The position numbers and the translations under genes were made by a program. DNA of 19,592 nucleotides from Dehalococcoidia bacterium (GTDB taxonomy: Bacteria > Chloroflexota > Dehalococcoidia > GIF9 > AB-539-J10), in assembly GCA_004376695.1 (NCBI GenBank), contig SOJB01000102.1, positions 1-19,592 on the forward strand, in the 5' to 3' direction. Of the stretch, positions 5,523-12,626 are shown in pieces (the first letter of the stretch is position 1; every line of letters starts with the position of its first letter). The notes beneath the pieces were generated by a model that worked only from the letters and a program-made list of their open reading frames with translations, did not search any database and was not told the DNA's origin.

Positions 5523-7622
5523 TTAGCTTTCGTGCCTTGGCTGAGCGGTTTCGGCAAGGCCGGCTTGCTCTAACGCTTCCATAAGGCGGGCAGCTCTGGG
5601 ATAACCGATACGAAGACGGCGCTGCAGGAAAGAAGCAGAGATATGTTTATGCTCTTGCGCCAGGCGCATCGCCTCTTCCAAAAGAGGATCGGGGGCGGGA
5701 GCTATCCGTCCGCCAACCGGGCGCTCAGTCACCTCGTCAAAATCGACAGAACTCACCTCAATCTGCCTCTGGTTACCCCAGAAATACACGAGTCTCTCGA
5801 TCTCAGCATCGGAGACAAGATTGCCTTGGAGGCGTTTGGGCCTACCGGTCTCGGTAGGCATGTAGAGCATGTCTCCTCTACCTAGCAGTTTCTCGGCACC
5901 CACCATGTCCAGGATAGTTTTGGAGTCTACGTGAGAGGTGACGGCGAAGCTAATACGGGTAGGGAAGTTGGCTTTGATAAGCCCGGTAACCACATCGACC
6001 GAAGGTCGTTGTGTAGCTACAACAAGATGAATGCCTGTAGCCCGAGCCAATTGAGCCAATCGACAAAGCGTATGCTCAACCTCATCGAAGGCTGTCATCA
6101 TCAGATCAGCCAGCTCATCAATGATGAGGACCAGATATGGCATCTGTTCGCCAGGCGAGCGGTCCTTGTTATAGCCCTCGATATTGCGCGCTCCCACCTG
6201 AGCAAACTGGCGATAGCGGCCGTCCATTTCATGGTTAAGCCATCTCAGAGCTTTTACCGCCTTATCGGCATCGACGACCACAGGGGCAAGGAGATTAGGC
6301 ATTCCGTTGAAGGTCACTAACTCCACCCTCTTGGGGTCGATCATGATGAACTTGATATCATCGGGACTGTTATGGAGAAGCAGGCAGCAAACGATAGAAT
6401 TGAGACAAACAGTCTTGCCACTGCCGGTAGCTCCGGCGATAAGCAAGTGCGGCATCCTGGTCAGGTCTCCTGCCACCGCCTCACCACCAGCACCTTTCCC
6501 CAAGGCGATCGCCAGCTTCGAACGGGCTTGAATCTTCTGAAAGGCAGCGGTCTCTATCACACTGCGCAGAGCAACTGAGCCAAACACAGTGTTAGGAACC
6601 TCGATGCCCACCACCGGCTTTCCGGGCACAGGGGCTTCGATCCTGATGCTGGGGGCAGCCAGAGCCAAAGCTAAATCGCTGGCCAAAGACGTAATACGCT
6701 CTACCCTGACCCTGGTTCTCGATACTTCCTCCGTCCTCGTTTCATAGCTGCCGTCCCTCCCCCTCTCTCTTATCTCCTTGTATTTCTTGTCCCATCCGGG
6801 CTCAACACCAAACTGGGTCACAGTAGGGCCTATGTTTATCTGTACAACCCTGGTTTCTACACCGTAGCTGGCAAGAGCCTCCTCTATCAATCGGGCTCGC
6901 TGGTCGATGTCCTCTTTGTCCAGTTTCACTTCCGCCGGTCTGTCCAGAATGTCGATCGGTGGAAGCTGCCATCCCCCGGGGGTGAGAATTGGTTGGTATT
7001 GAGACCGCCAGGCGGGAGGCGTAGTCACCGGAGCAGGCTTTGCCTCAGCCTCACTGGTTGCCTCTGCCTCAGGGGAGACAACTCCCGGAGGGGCCGCATC
7101 GAAATGGGTGCCCTGAGAAGCAATACTCCTAGGACGAAGGCGAGCAACTCCGGCCAGGACACGCCAGCTCTTCTTCACACCACCCCAAAACTGCCCGGGA
7201 ATGACAAGCACAATGCCTAGCAAAACCAGTCCGGCTACCCGAAGCCCTCCCACTGCACCGGGAGCGCCTATTATGCCTTGCCCGATTCTGCCTCCCAATG
7301 CGAAGAAAGCAAGGATTCCCCACGCGGCCAATGCCAGACAAATGCCCGCGAGAATCCAGTTCCACCAGCCCTTGACAACGGAAAGCTGTCCGCCTCGTAT
7401 CGCCCAGATGAGCAAGCCCAAAGCGATGGCTACTATTATCAACCCCCAGCCAAATAGCGTGAACACTCGTTCCCATAACACACACAGCAAGGCCACCATC
7501 ACGGCAACTAAGATGAGCCTTCGAACCGCGGGTGACGCGATGGAGAATCGCTTCGATTTCGATGCTGGCCGGCGTTCCTTAGCTTTCCGCCTCGGCTTAG
7601 ACGTGCTTCTTGCTTTCGACAC
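5523..7622 (-). CDS. ftsK: FtsK/SpoIIIE-family DNA translocase
   Basis: FtsK is a septal, membrane-anchored ATP-driven DNA pump that clears and resolves chromosome ends at division. GTG 7622 is the chosen start: AGGAGG lies 9 bases upstream, inside the end of the RNase J gene, whose stop is 4 bases away; starting earlier would only translate RNase J out of frame. The 699-residue product has a basic N-terminus, about four membrane helices (residues 35-145), a Pro/Ala/Glu linker (about 170-205), the motor with Walker A GATGSGKT (397-404) and Walker B LVLIIDELADL (about 498-507), ATQRPSVDVVTG, and a C-terminal gamma-type winged helix (FLQRRLRIGYPRAARLMEAL). A charged segment of about 25 residues (roughly 277-304) interrupts the usual GVEPG-to-RITSLASDLALAL junction. 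The N-terminus and linker are short compared with E. coli FtsK. Confidence 0.95.
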   Translation of the reverse strand: MSKARSTSKPRRKAKERRPASKSKRFSIASPAVRRLILVAVMVALLCVLWERVFTLFGWGLIIVAIALGLLIWAIRGGQLSVVKGWWNWILAGICLALAAWGILAFFALGGRIGQGIIGAPGAVGGLRVAGLVLLGIVLVIPGQFWGGVKKSWRVLAGVARLRPRSIASQGTHFDAAPPGVVSPEAEATSEAEAKPAPVTTPPAWRSQYQPILTPGGWQLPPIDILDRPAEVKLDKEDIDQRARLIEEALASYGVETRVVQINIGPTVTQFGVEPGWDKKYKEIRERGRDGSYETRTEEVSRTRVRVERITSLASDLALALAAPSIRIEAPVPGKPVVGIEVPNTVFGSVALRSVIETAAFQKIQARSKLAIALGKGAGGEAVAGDLTRMPHLLIAGATGSGKTVCLNSIVCCLLLHNSPDDIKFIMIDPKRVELVTFNGMPNLLAPVVVDADKAVKALRWLNHEMDGRYRQFAQVGARNIEGYNKDRSPGEQMPYLVLIIDELADLMMTAFDEVEHTLCRLAQLARATGIHLVVATQRPSVDVVTGLIKANFPTRISFAVTSHVDSKTILDMVGAEKLLGRGDMLYMPTETGRPKRLQGNLVSDAEIERLVYFWGNQRQIEVSSVDFDEVTERPVGGRIAPAPDPLLEEAMRLAQEHKHISASFLQRRLRIGYPRAARLMEALEQAGLAETAQPRHES

Positions 7623-7626
7623 GGAG

Positions 7627-9324
7627 CTATGCCTCCTGCCTGGTTGGCTTCCGCCAGGCCCTCCCAGCCTCCACAACAACAGGAATGATGACCGGATGGC
7701 GGTGAATCCGTTCACGGAAGAACCTGCCCAAGGAGTCCTTCACTACGGTATCGACGAAACCCGGTTCACCGAGGCGTCTTCTACCATGATCCAAGGCAGC
7801 TAGCACCACATCCTGGCTTTTCTCAAGCAATCTCTGTTCTTCCCCAGCATCAACAAAGCCCAGTGTTATGATGCGCGGCCTTCCGGCTAACTTGCCGTTT
7901 TCAGCATCAATAGCAATGGTCACCACGGCGAGGCCGTTCCGCGCAAGCAGTTTGCGGTCCCGAAGCACGACGTCATCCAGTGTGCCCGTCGTCAGACCGT
8001 CTACATAGATAACGCCGGCATGGGTCCTGGCAACTACCTTGCCTGAATCCCGCCCGAGCTCAAGCACATCACCGTTCTCAAGGACAAAGACGTTATCTTT
8101 GGGTATACCCATGCTTTGAGCTAGATCACCGTGCAAGCTCAAATGGCGATACTCGCCGTGAATAGGAACAAAGAACTTGGGCTTAACCAGGCTGAGCAAG
8201 AGCTTCAGCTCCTCCCGGCTGCCATGCCCGTGAACATGAACCTGGGCTAGCTTGTCATAAATCACCCTGGCCCCTTGACGGAATAGGCTGTCTGTAGTCT
8301 TGCTGACCACAGCTTCATTACCAGGAATGGTAGTTGCTGAAATCACCACGGTATCGCCAGGGATTATCTGAACCTGGCTGCGAGGGTCCCGATTAGCCAT
8401 ACGCACCAGGGCGGAGGTGGGCTCACCCTGACTTCCCGTGCTCAATACTATGACTCGATGGTGAGGCAGGTCTCTAAGCTCGTCCAGACGACATAGAACA
8501 CCGGCAGGGGCCGCAAGATACCCCGTCTTCAACGCCATGCTCACTATCTCCTTCATGCTCCGACCGGTGACGAATACACGGCGATCGCGTCTCACAGCAA
8601 CGTCAAGCACTTGCTGAATGCGAGATATAAGAGAGGCAAAGGTAGTTACGATCACTCTCCCCGTTGCCTCGCTGATAATCCGATCCAGAGTATCCCTAAC
8701 CAGGCTCTCAGAGGGAGTATATCCATCGAGCTCAACATAGGTGGAGTCGGAAAGGAGAAGCAAGACATCCCTTCCTCCCAGCGCCGCCAATTGGCTGAAG
8801 TTAGTAGGTTCGCCAACCACCGGCGTATAATCGATTTTGAAATCGCCGCTGTGCACTACAACGCCCTGAGGAGTATGAATTATCAGCCCTACCGAATCAG
8901 GGATACTATGACAAACAGAGAACATCTCTATGGTGAAACTGCCTAGTGCGACTTTGCTCCCAGGGGTGACGACATTCAGCCTTGCGCTGGCTTTCACCCC
9001 TCGCTGCTTGAGGTCCACGGCAATTAGCTCTCGAGTGAACCTGGTACTATAGACGGGCAGCGTAAGACGAGATAACATGTAAGACAGCGCTCCAATGTGG
9101 TCTTCGTGTCCATGGGTAATCACTACCCCCCGCAGATTCTGCTGTCTCTCCAGAAGATAACTGATATCTGGAAAAAGCAAGTCGACCCCCGGCATCTCCT
9201 CGCCGGGGAACATAAGCCCGGCGTCAATGACAATGATGTCATTGCCGTATTCCAATGCCATCATGTTCTTACCGATTTCACCCAACCCACCCAGAGGGAT
9301 GACTCTCAATTTATGTCTCGGCAT
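7627..9324 (-). CDS. rnj: Ribonuclease J
   Basis: RNase J is a metallo-beta-lactamase/beta-CASP ribonuclease with 5'-3' exonuclease and endonuclease activity, central to mRNA decay and rRNA maturation in bacteria lacking RNase E. The 565-residue protein has the zinc motif THGHEDHIG (His71, His73, Asp75, His76), the third ligand region FSVCHSIPDS (His139), VVHSGDFKID (Asp161), beta-CASP elements TGRSM and LSTGSQGEP, then VHVHGHGS and PIHGEYRHL, and a C-terminal domain ending RPTRQEA. Length is typical. ATG 9324 follows a purine-rich AAGGGAAGAAG. It lies 35 bases after the UDG stop and 4 bases before ftsK, so the three genes form one operon. Only one RNase J (not J1/J2) is seen here. Confidence 0.96.
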   Translation of the reverse strand: MPRHKLRVIPLGGLGEIGKNMMALEYGNDIIVIDAGLMFPGEEMPGVDLLFPDISYLLERQQNLRGVVITHGHEDHIGALSYMLSRLTLPVYSTRFTRELIAVDLKQRGVKASARLNVVTPGSKVALGSFTIEMFSVCHSIPDSVGLIIHTPQGVVVHSGDFKIDYTPVVGEPTNFSQLAALGGRDVLLLLSDSTYVELDGYTPSESLVRDTLDRIISEATGRVIVTTFASLISRIQQVLDVAVRRDRRVFVTGRSMKEIVSMALKTGYLAAPAGVLCRLDELRDLPHHRVIVLSTGSQGEPTSALVRMANRDPRSQVQIIPGDTVVISATTIPGNEAVVSKTTDSLFRQGARVIYDKLAQVHVHGHGSREELKLLLSLVKPKFFVPIHGEYRHLSLHGDLAQSMGIPKDNVFVLENGDVLELGRDSGKVVARTHAGVIYVDGLTTGTLDDVVLRDRKLLARNGLAVVTIAIDAENGKLAGRPRIITLGFVDAGEEQRLLEKSQDVVLAALDHGRRRLGEPGFVDTVVKDSLGRFFRERIHRHPVIIPVVVEAGRAWRKPTRQEA

Positions 9325-9359
9325 GATCTTCTTCCCTTCATGTCATTCAAGGCATGATT

Positions 9360-9956
9360 CTAGAACAAGCTTAATTGGCGATCCTCAAGTACGTTTTGAG
9401 GCAGTTCTTTACACTGAGCCAGTATCTGCGGAATCCTCAGCATATCCATTTCAATGGTCCCGCGCAGAGAGCCTTGATGGAGAGCTGCCGCAGGATGATA
9501 CATTGGATAGTATATGACACCGTCCACCTGTCGGGGCTTGCCATGAATCTTGCCTATGCTTTCAGCGGGGAAATACAGGGAGAGAGAGTGGCGCCCCAAA
9601 GTGACAATCATGCGGGGCTGAATGAGATCTATCTGACGGTCGAGCCATTTACGACAGGTCTGTATCTCTGCCGGTAGTGGTTCACGGTTCTGAGGAGGAC
9701 GGCACTTGATTACATTAGCGATATAAACTTCCTCCCGCCGTAAGCCAACTGAAGCTAGCAACTGGTCCAAAAACTGCCCGGCCGGTCCGACAAAAGGACG
9801 TCCCTGCTGGTCTTCGTGCCACCCCGGCCCCTCACCAATAAAGAACAAGTCCGCGTCTTCGGCCCCCTCACCGGGCACCGCCTTGGTACGACCCTTAGCT
9901 AGATCACAATCCCGGCAAGCTACAATGTCCTGGTAAAGCTGGGCCAGAGCTGACAT
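9360..9956 (-). CDS. udg: Uracil-DNA glycosylase, family 4 (4Fe-4S)
   Basis: This enzyme removes uracil from DNA to start base-excision repair. The 198-residue protein has the four iron-sulphur cysteines of family 4 (C14 and C17 in ACRDCDLA, C85 in NVIKCRPPQN, C101 in QTCRKW), motif 1 GEGPGWHEDQQGRPFVG (about 41-57) and the motif 2 region MYHPAAALH (about 152-160). Length is normal. ATG 9956 follows a promoter whose predicted start site is 1-2 bases upstream, so the mRNA is probably leaderless; there is no clear Shine-Dalgarno. It is the first gene of the udg-rnj-ftsK unit. Confidence 0.93.
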   Translation of the reverse strand: MSALAQLYQDIVACRDCDLAKGRTKAVPGEGAEDADLFFIGEGPGWHEDQQGRPFVGPAGQFLDQLLASVGLRREEVYIANVIKCRPPQNREPLPAEIQTCRKWLDRQIDLIQPRMIVTLGRHSLSLYFPAESIGKIHGKPRQVDGVIYYPMYHPAAALHQGSLRGTIEMDMLRIPQILAQCKELPQNVLEDRQLSLF

Positions 9957-9964
9957 CTAATCCG

Positions 9965-9993
9965 ATGGTAGCATATCTACCTACGTTGGTCAA
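9965..9993 (-). promoter_or_regulatory. Promoter of udg-rnj-ftsK (leaderless)
   Basis: On the minus strand, TTGACC (9988-9993, five of six matches) is separated by exactly 17 bases from TACCAT (9965-9970), which is preceded by TGC, an extended -10. Transcription should start near 9958-9957, so the ATG at 9956 lies within one or two bases of the mRNA 5' end. It sits in the 69-base gap after the PAC2 gene. Confidence 0.65.
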
Positions 9994-10025
9994 TTGGACT
10001 GATACGAAAGCGGAGGCGGCCCCAC

Positions 10026-10823
10026 TCACTCATCCTGATCCTCGTCCTCATCCTGCTCCCAAATAGGCTCCGTAAACTGGTCGATGAATTCAGCCGTAAC
10101 CCTCTTAGCTATCCTGTCCATTTCCTCGTCCACCTGCTCTGCCAGACGGCCAAGCTCGGACAAGTCAAGCGCAATTCCTAGTATTTTCGTCAGGATGCCA
10201 AGCACAGCCAGGGAGGCCTTGGGGTTTGCTATCTGCGTGGCATATGCTGGCACTTCACCCAGCAGGCAAATGCCCTGCATCCCCCTCTCTTTGGCCATTC
10301 CCAATATCAGTCCATTCAACCCGGCGATGCGAAGGTCGCCTCTGAGAATCACATTGTGTTTGCTTAGTTCGTCAACCAGGCCAGGATGTGTAGCCACCCC
10401 CCAAACCTTCATCTCTTCACTATGGTGGACGCGCGTTACCGCAGCAGCACAGCTATATATTGTCTCCGCTTTTAGTTTCTGCGCTACGTCCAGGACGCAG
10501 TTGACCAGTTCATATCCTTTGAAAACAGGCTGTTCCTCACCAATGAAGACCACCAAGCCCCTGCCCGCTCTTTTGGGCCGGCAATAATAGAACTTGCTCT
10601 CAGGAAAACGAGGGCTTTCAACCACATTGTCCTTCACTGTCACACCCACCGGTTCAAAGAAACTGACGGGATCGATCTCGCCTATTTCTACGGCATTTAG
10701 CTTCTCAACGAGATACTTCGCTGCTGTCAGAGAAACATCGCCAATGCCAGGCCAGGAGGCAAGCATGAAGCAACCCTTTGGGCTTGGCCGTTTGTAGAGC
10801 CTCACTGCGTCTTTCATATACAT
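10026..10823 (-). CDS. PAC2-family protein
   Basis: The 265-residue product matches the PAC2 fold family (proteasome assembly chaperone-like), found in archaea, actinobacteria and some other bacteria. Visible hallmarks are LASWPGIGDVSLTAAKYLVEKL near the N-terminus (quoted here in part: ASWPGIGDVSLTAAKYL), EIDPVSFFEP, the IYSCAAAVTRVHHSE stretch, LNGLILGMAKERG, and LGEVPAYATQIANPKAS. The C-terminus is a very acidic tail (QDEDEDQDE). ATG 10823 has AAGGGA about 8 bases upstream and lies one base after the preceding stop, so the pair is tightly coupled; the longer frame to 10892 only overlaps that gene. No proteasome gene is visible here, so the bacterial role is unknown. Confidence 0.85.
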   Translation of the reverse strand: MYMKDAVRLYKRPSPKGCFMLASWPGIGDVSLTAAKYLVEKLNAVEIGEIDPVSFFEPVGVTVKDNVVESPRFPESKFYYCRPKRAGRGLVVFIGEEQPVFKGYELVNCVLDVAQKLKAETIYSCAAAVTRVHHSEEMKVWGVATHPGLVDELSKHNVILRGDLRIAGLNGLILGMAKERGMQGICLLGEVPAYATQIANPKASLAVLGILTKILGIALDLSELGRLAEQVDEEMDRIAKRVTAEFIDQFTEPIWEQDEDEDQDE

Positions 10824-10824
10824 C

Positions 10825-12153
10825 CTAGCTTCCCTTTGCCGACACTGATACACGAGGGCAACATAAGTGAGGAGTCTGCAGAGTCCCGTCAACCCATCTT
10901 GCTTTCTGCCCTATGCCAAGAAGCTCTTCTAATACTCGATATACGTTGCCAGCAATCATAGCGTCCTTAACCCTCCCTACTACCTCCCCATTCTCTACCT
11001 TGTATCCCAGCACAACGTTGCCGCCGAAATCACCGCCCAGAAGATTACCCTGCTCAGCACCGATAACGTGCTCCACAATCAACCCTTCTTTCATATCCTG
11101 CACCATGGACTCAAAAGAGACGTCCCCTTCGCCTAAGATAAGAGAGCTTACGCCCGGTACGGGAATACTGCCGCTCGCTCGCCTGCCACTGCCGGTGCTC
11201 CGAGTGCCCGTCAAAGCTGCTGTCCGCAAATCATAGAAGAAATCTGTCACTACTCCGTCTGCGATAAGCCGCAGACGTTGACCCGGCACTCCCTCATCAT
11301 CAAAAGGACAACTCCGAACTCCGTATTCTACGGTAGCATCATCCCATAGGCTCAGCCCTTTGTCAAAAACCTGCTGCCCCAGTTTACCCATCAATGGAGA
11401 AGCTCCTTCAAAGACTGTTTTGCCATTGAGGGCCAGCACTATGGGTGATAACAGGACGCTGGCAACTCCAAGAGGGGTGAAGATCACGGGCAGCACCCCG
11501 GCGGACAGGGCAGCTCTCCCTTTGGCCATCTCCAGTTGCCCTATCACCCTGGCAGCCAGGCCATCAACGCTGCCAAGCGGACGACAGGAGCTTTCGCTGT
11601 CACCCACAAACAGCATATCCGTGTCCTGAACAAGTATGCCTTCCAGGCTAAGGCTGAAGAAGCTCTTGTCATACGTTCCTTCACCGCCCTGGGAGTTCAT
11701 TATGGAGACGGAGCTTGTCCCCTTGGTCACTTCAACATCGCAGAGGATACCGGGAGTATGGCTTGTGATCTTAGCTATAAGCTCCTTGCCGGCCTCAACC
11801 ATCGTCTCCATAGCTATCTCCGGTACTTCGCAATCGAAGACACTCACTTCCGAGTAGTCCTGGTGAGACGGGAACTGAAAACTAGCCGGACCGCCAAATC
11901 GAGACGTCTCCACGGCCATGTCAATCAGAGCCTCCAATCCACCCCCGCCGCTAGCTGTAGCAAAGCCAATTCTGCCTGCCCGGAAAATCCGCAGGGCGAT
12001 ACTGCTGCGCTCCTTGGCCTGGACTTGTTTCAGTTCATTAGCTTCAAACTGTATCTGCGTTGAGCGAGAAGAAAGCAGGAAGACTTCAGCTTGCTCAGCC
12101 ACCCTCTGGGCGGAGCGAAGAACCTGCAGAACCTGTTCCTTCTCAAATCCCAT
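10825..12153 (-). CDS. pmbA: TldE/PmbA-like metalloprotease-family protein
   Basis: A 442-residue member of the TldD/TldE (PmbA) family, proteins that form a heterodimeric protease acting on small unfolded peptides. Family features are RSTQIQFEANELKQVQAKER and IALRIFRAGRIGFATASG at the N-terminus, PFDDEGVPGQRLRLIADGVV in the middle, DLRTAALTGTRSTGSGRR and an end region with GNVYRVLEELLGIG. I see no HExxxH zinc motif, so this is the TldE-type, non-catalytic partner, not TldD; no TldD is present in the window. ATG 12153 has only a weak AGGTAG upstream. It is immediately followed by the PAC2 gene. Confidence 0.88.
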   Translation of the reverse strand: MGFEKEQVLQVLRSAQRVAEQAEVFLLSSRSTQIQFEANELKQVQAKERSSIALRIFRAGRIGFATASGGGGLEALIDMAVETSRFGGPASFQFPSHQDYSEVSVFDCEVPEIAMETMVEAGKELIAKITSHTPGILCDVEVTKGTSSVSIMNSQGGEGTYDKSFFSLSLEGILVQDTDMLFVGDSESSCRPLGSVDGLAARVIGQLEMAKGRAALSAGVLPVIFTPLGVASVLLSPIVLALNGKTVFEGASPLMGKLGQQVFDKGLSLWDDATVEYGVRSCPFDDEGVPGQRLRLIADGVVTDFFYDLRTAALTGTRSTGSGRRASGSIPVPGVSSLILGEGDVSFESMVQDMKEGLIVEHVIGAEQGNLLGGDFGGNVVLGYKVENGEVVGRVKDAMIAGNVYRVLEELLGIGQKARWVDGTLQTPHLCCPRVSVSAKGS

Positions 12154-12515
12154 GTTTCACTACCTGAACAACATCAGAACCCAAAGATGAGGAAGCAAGA
12201 TCACTGCTTGAAGTGCAGAACCACTTCGTTCTCTTCTCTTCAGAGCCAGCCCGTTGGTGCATCTTCAGGTCCTGCCCTGCGGCTTTGTCTCCAATACCGG
12301 CTGAGTCCCCCGTCTCGGCTGTTGCCGTAACGATCTCTCTGAGACAGACCATTTTAGACTGTCGATAACCGCTTTTCAAGTTATCGTCCTCGTTCAGTAC
12401 CTTGGCGACACTTCTCTGGTGTCCTTGCGAAGAAGCCCGATGAATCCCGGGGATGAAGAGATTTCGAAGCGAGGTTTCTCATTCCAACTATGGCAGGCTT
12501 CGGCTTCGTGATGGG
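12154..12515. other. Non-coding divergent region with several inverted repeats
   Basis: Between divergent pmbA and rel no gene is supported; plus-strand frames here run out of the non-coding DNA. Inverted repeats seen: GAAGTG/CACTTC (12210-12227), perfect CGATAAC/GTTATCG (12363-12386), GACAC/GTGTC (12407-12423), and a G-U-rich 10-bp stem with loop AAG (about 12457-12479). Each could be an operator or RNA hairpin. No strong promoter for pmbA was found. Confidence 0.5.
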
Positions 12516-12548
12516 ATTGCCACGCCCCGACGTGTCGGGCCTGGCAAT
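12516..12548. repeat. Long imperfect palindrome, probable dispersed intergenic repeat
   Basis: ATTGCCA (12516-12522) pairs with TGGCAAT (12542-12548); inside, CCCGAC (12526-12531) pairs with GTCGGG (12534-12539), with a 3-by-2 internal loop. The flanks GGGATTGCCACG and CTGGCAATGACGGGC resemble a short palindromic intergenic element I recall from several bacterial genomes (ATTGCCACG ... GCAATGAC). Only one copy is in this window, so the repeat status is inferred. Confidence 0.55.
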
Positions 12549-12590
12549 GACGGGCAAGGCTATGTCAGGCTCCATACAGCTGACTCTCAT

Positions 12591-12619
12591 TTGCGTTGCT
12601 GTTGTCATTTCAGTATTAT
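12591..12619 (+). promoter_or_regulatory. Promoter of rel (leaderless)
   Basis: TTGCGT (12591-12596) and TATTAT (12614-12619, five of six) are exactly 17 bases apart. The -10 box overlaps an in-frame ATG at 12618, which therefore cannot be the start for this transcript. The expected transcription start, 12626-12627, falls on the next ATG, 12627. Confidence 0.55.
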
Positions 12620-12626
12620 GAATCCG

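Noticed and set aside
5339..5584. 81-codon plus-strand frame after apgM
   Set aside because: It crosses the perfect hairpin and the ftsK 3' end, with no ribosome site or family pattern.
7623..7715. ftsK start at 7715 overlapping RNase J
   Set aside because: Those 31 codons only read the RNase J gene out of frame; GTG 7622 has AGGAGG at a good distance.
10824..10892. PAC2 start at 10892 overlapping pmbA
   Set aside because: The extra codons are pmbA sequence in another frame, and ATG 10823 has its own Shine-Dalgarno.
12453..12626. N-terminal extension of rel upstream of 12627
   Set aside because: It translates palindromic non-coding DNA and the promoter, has no family similarity, and the -35/-10 boxes fall inside it.
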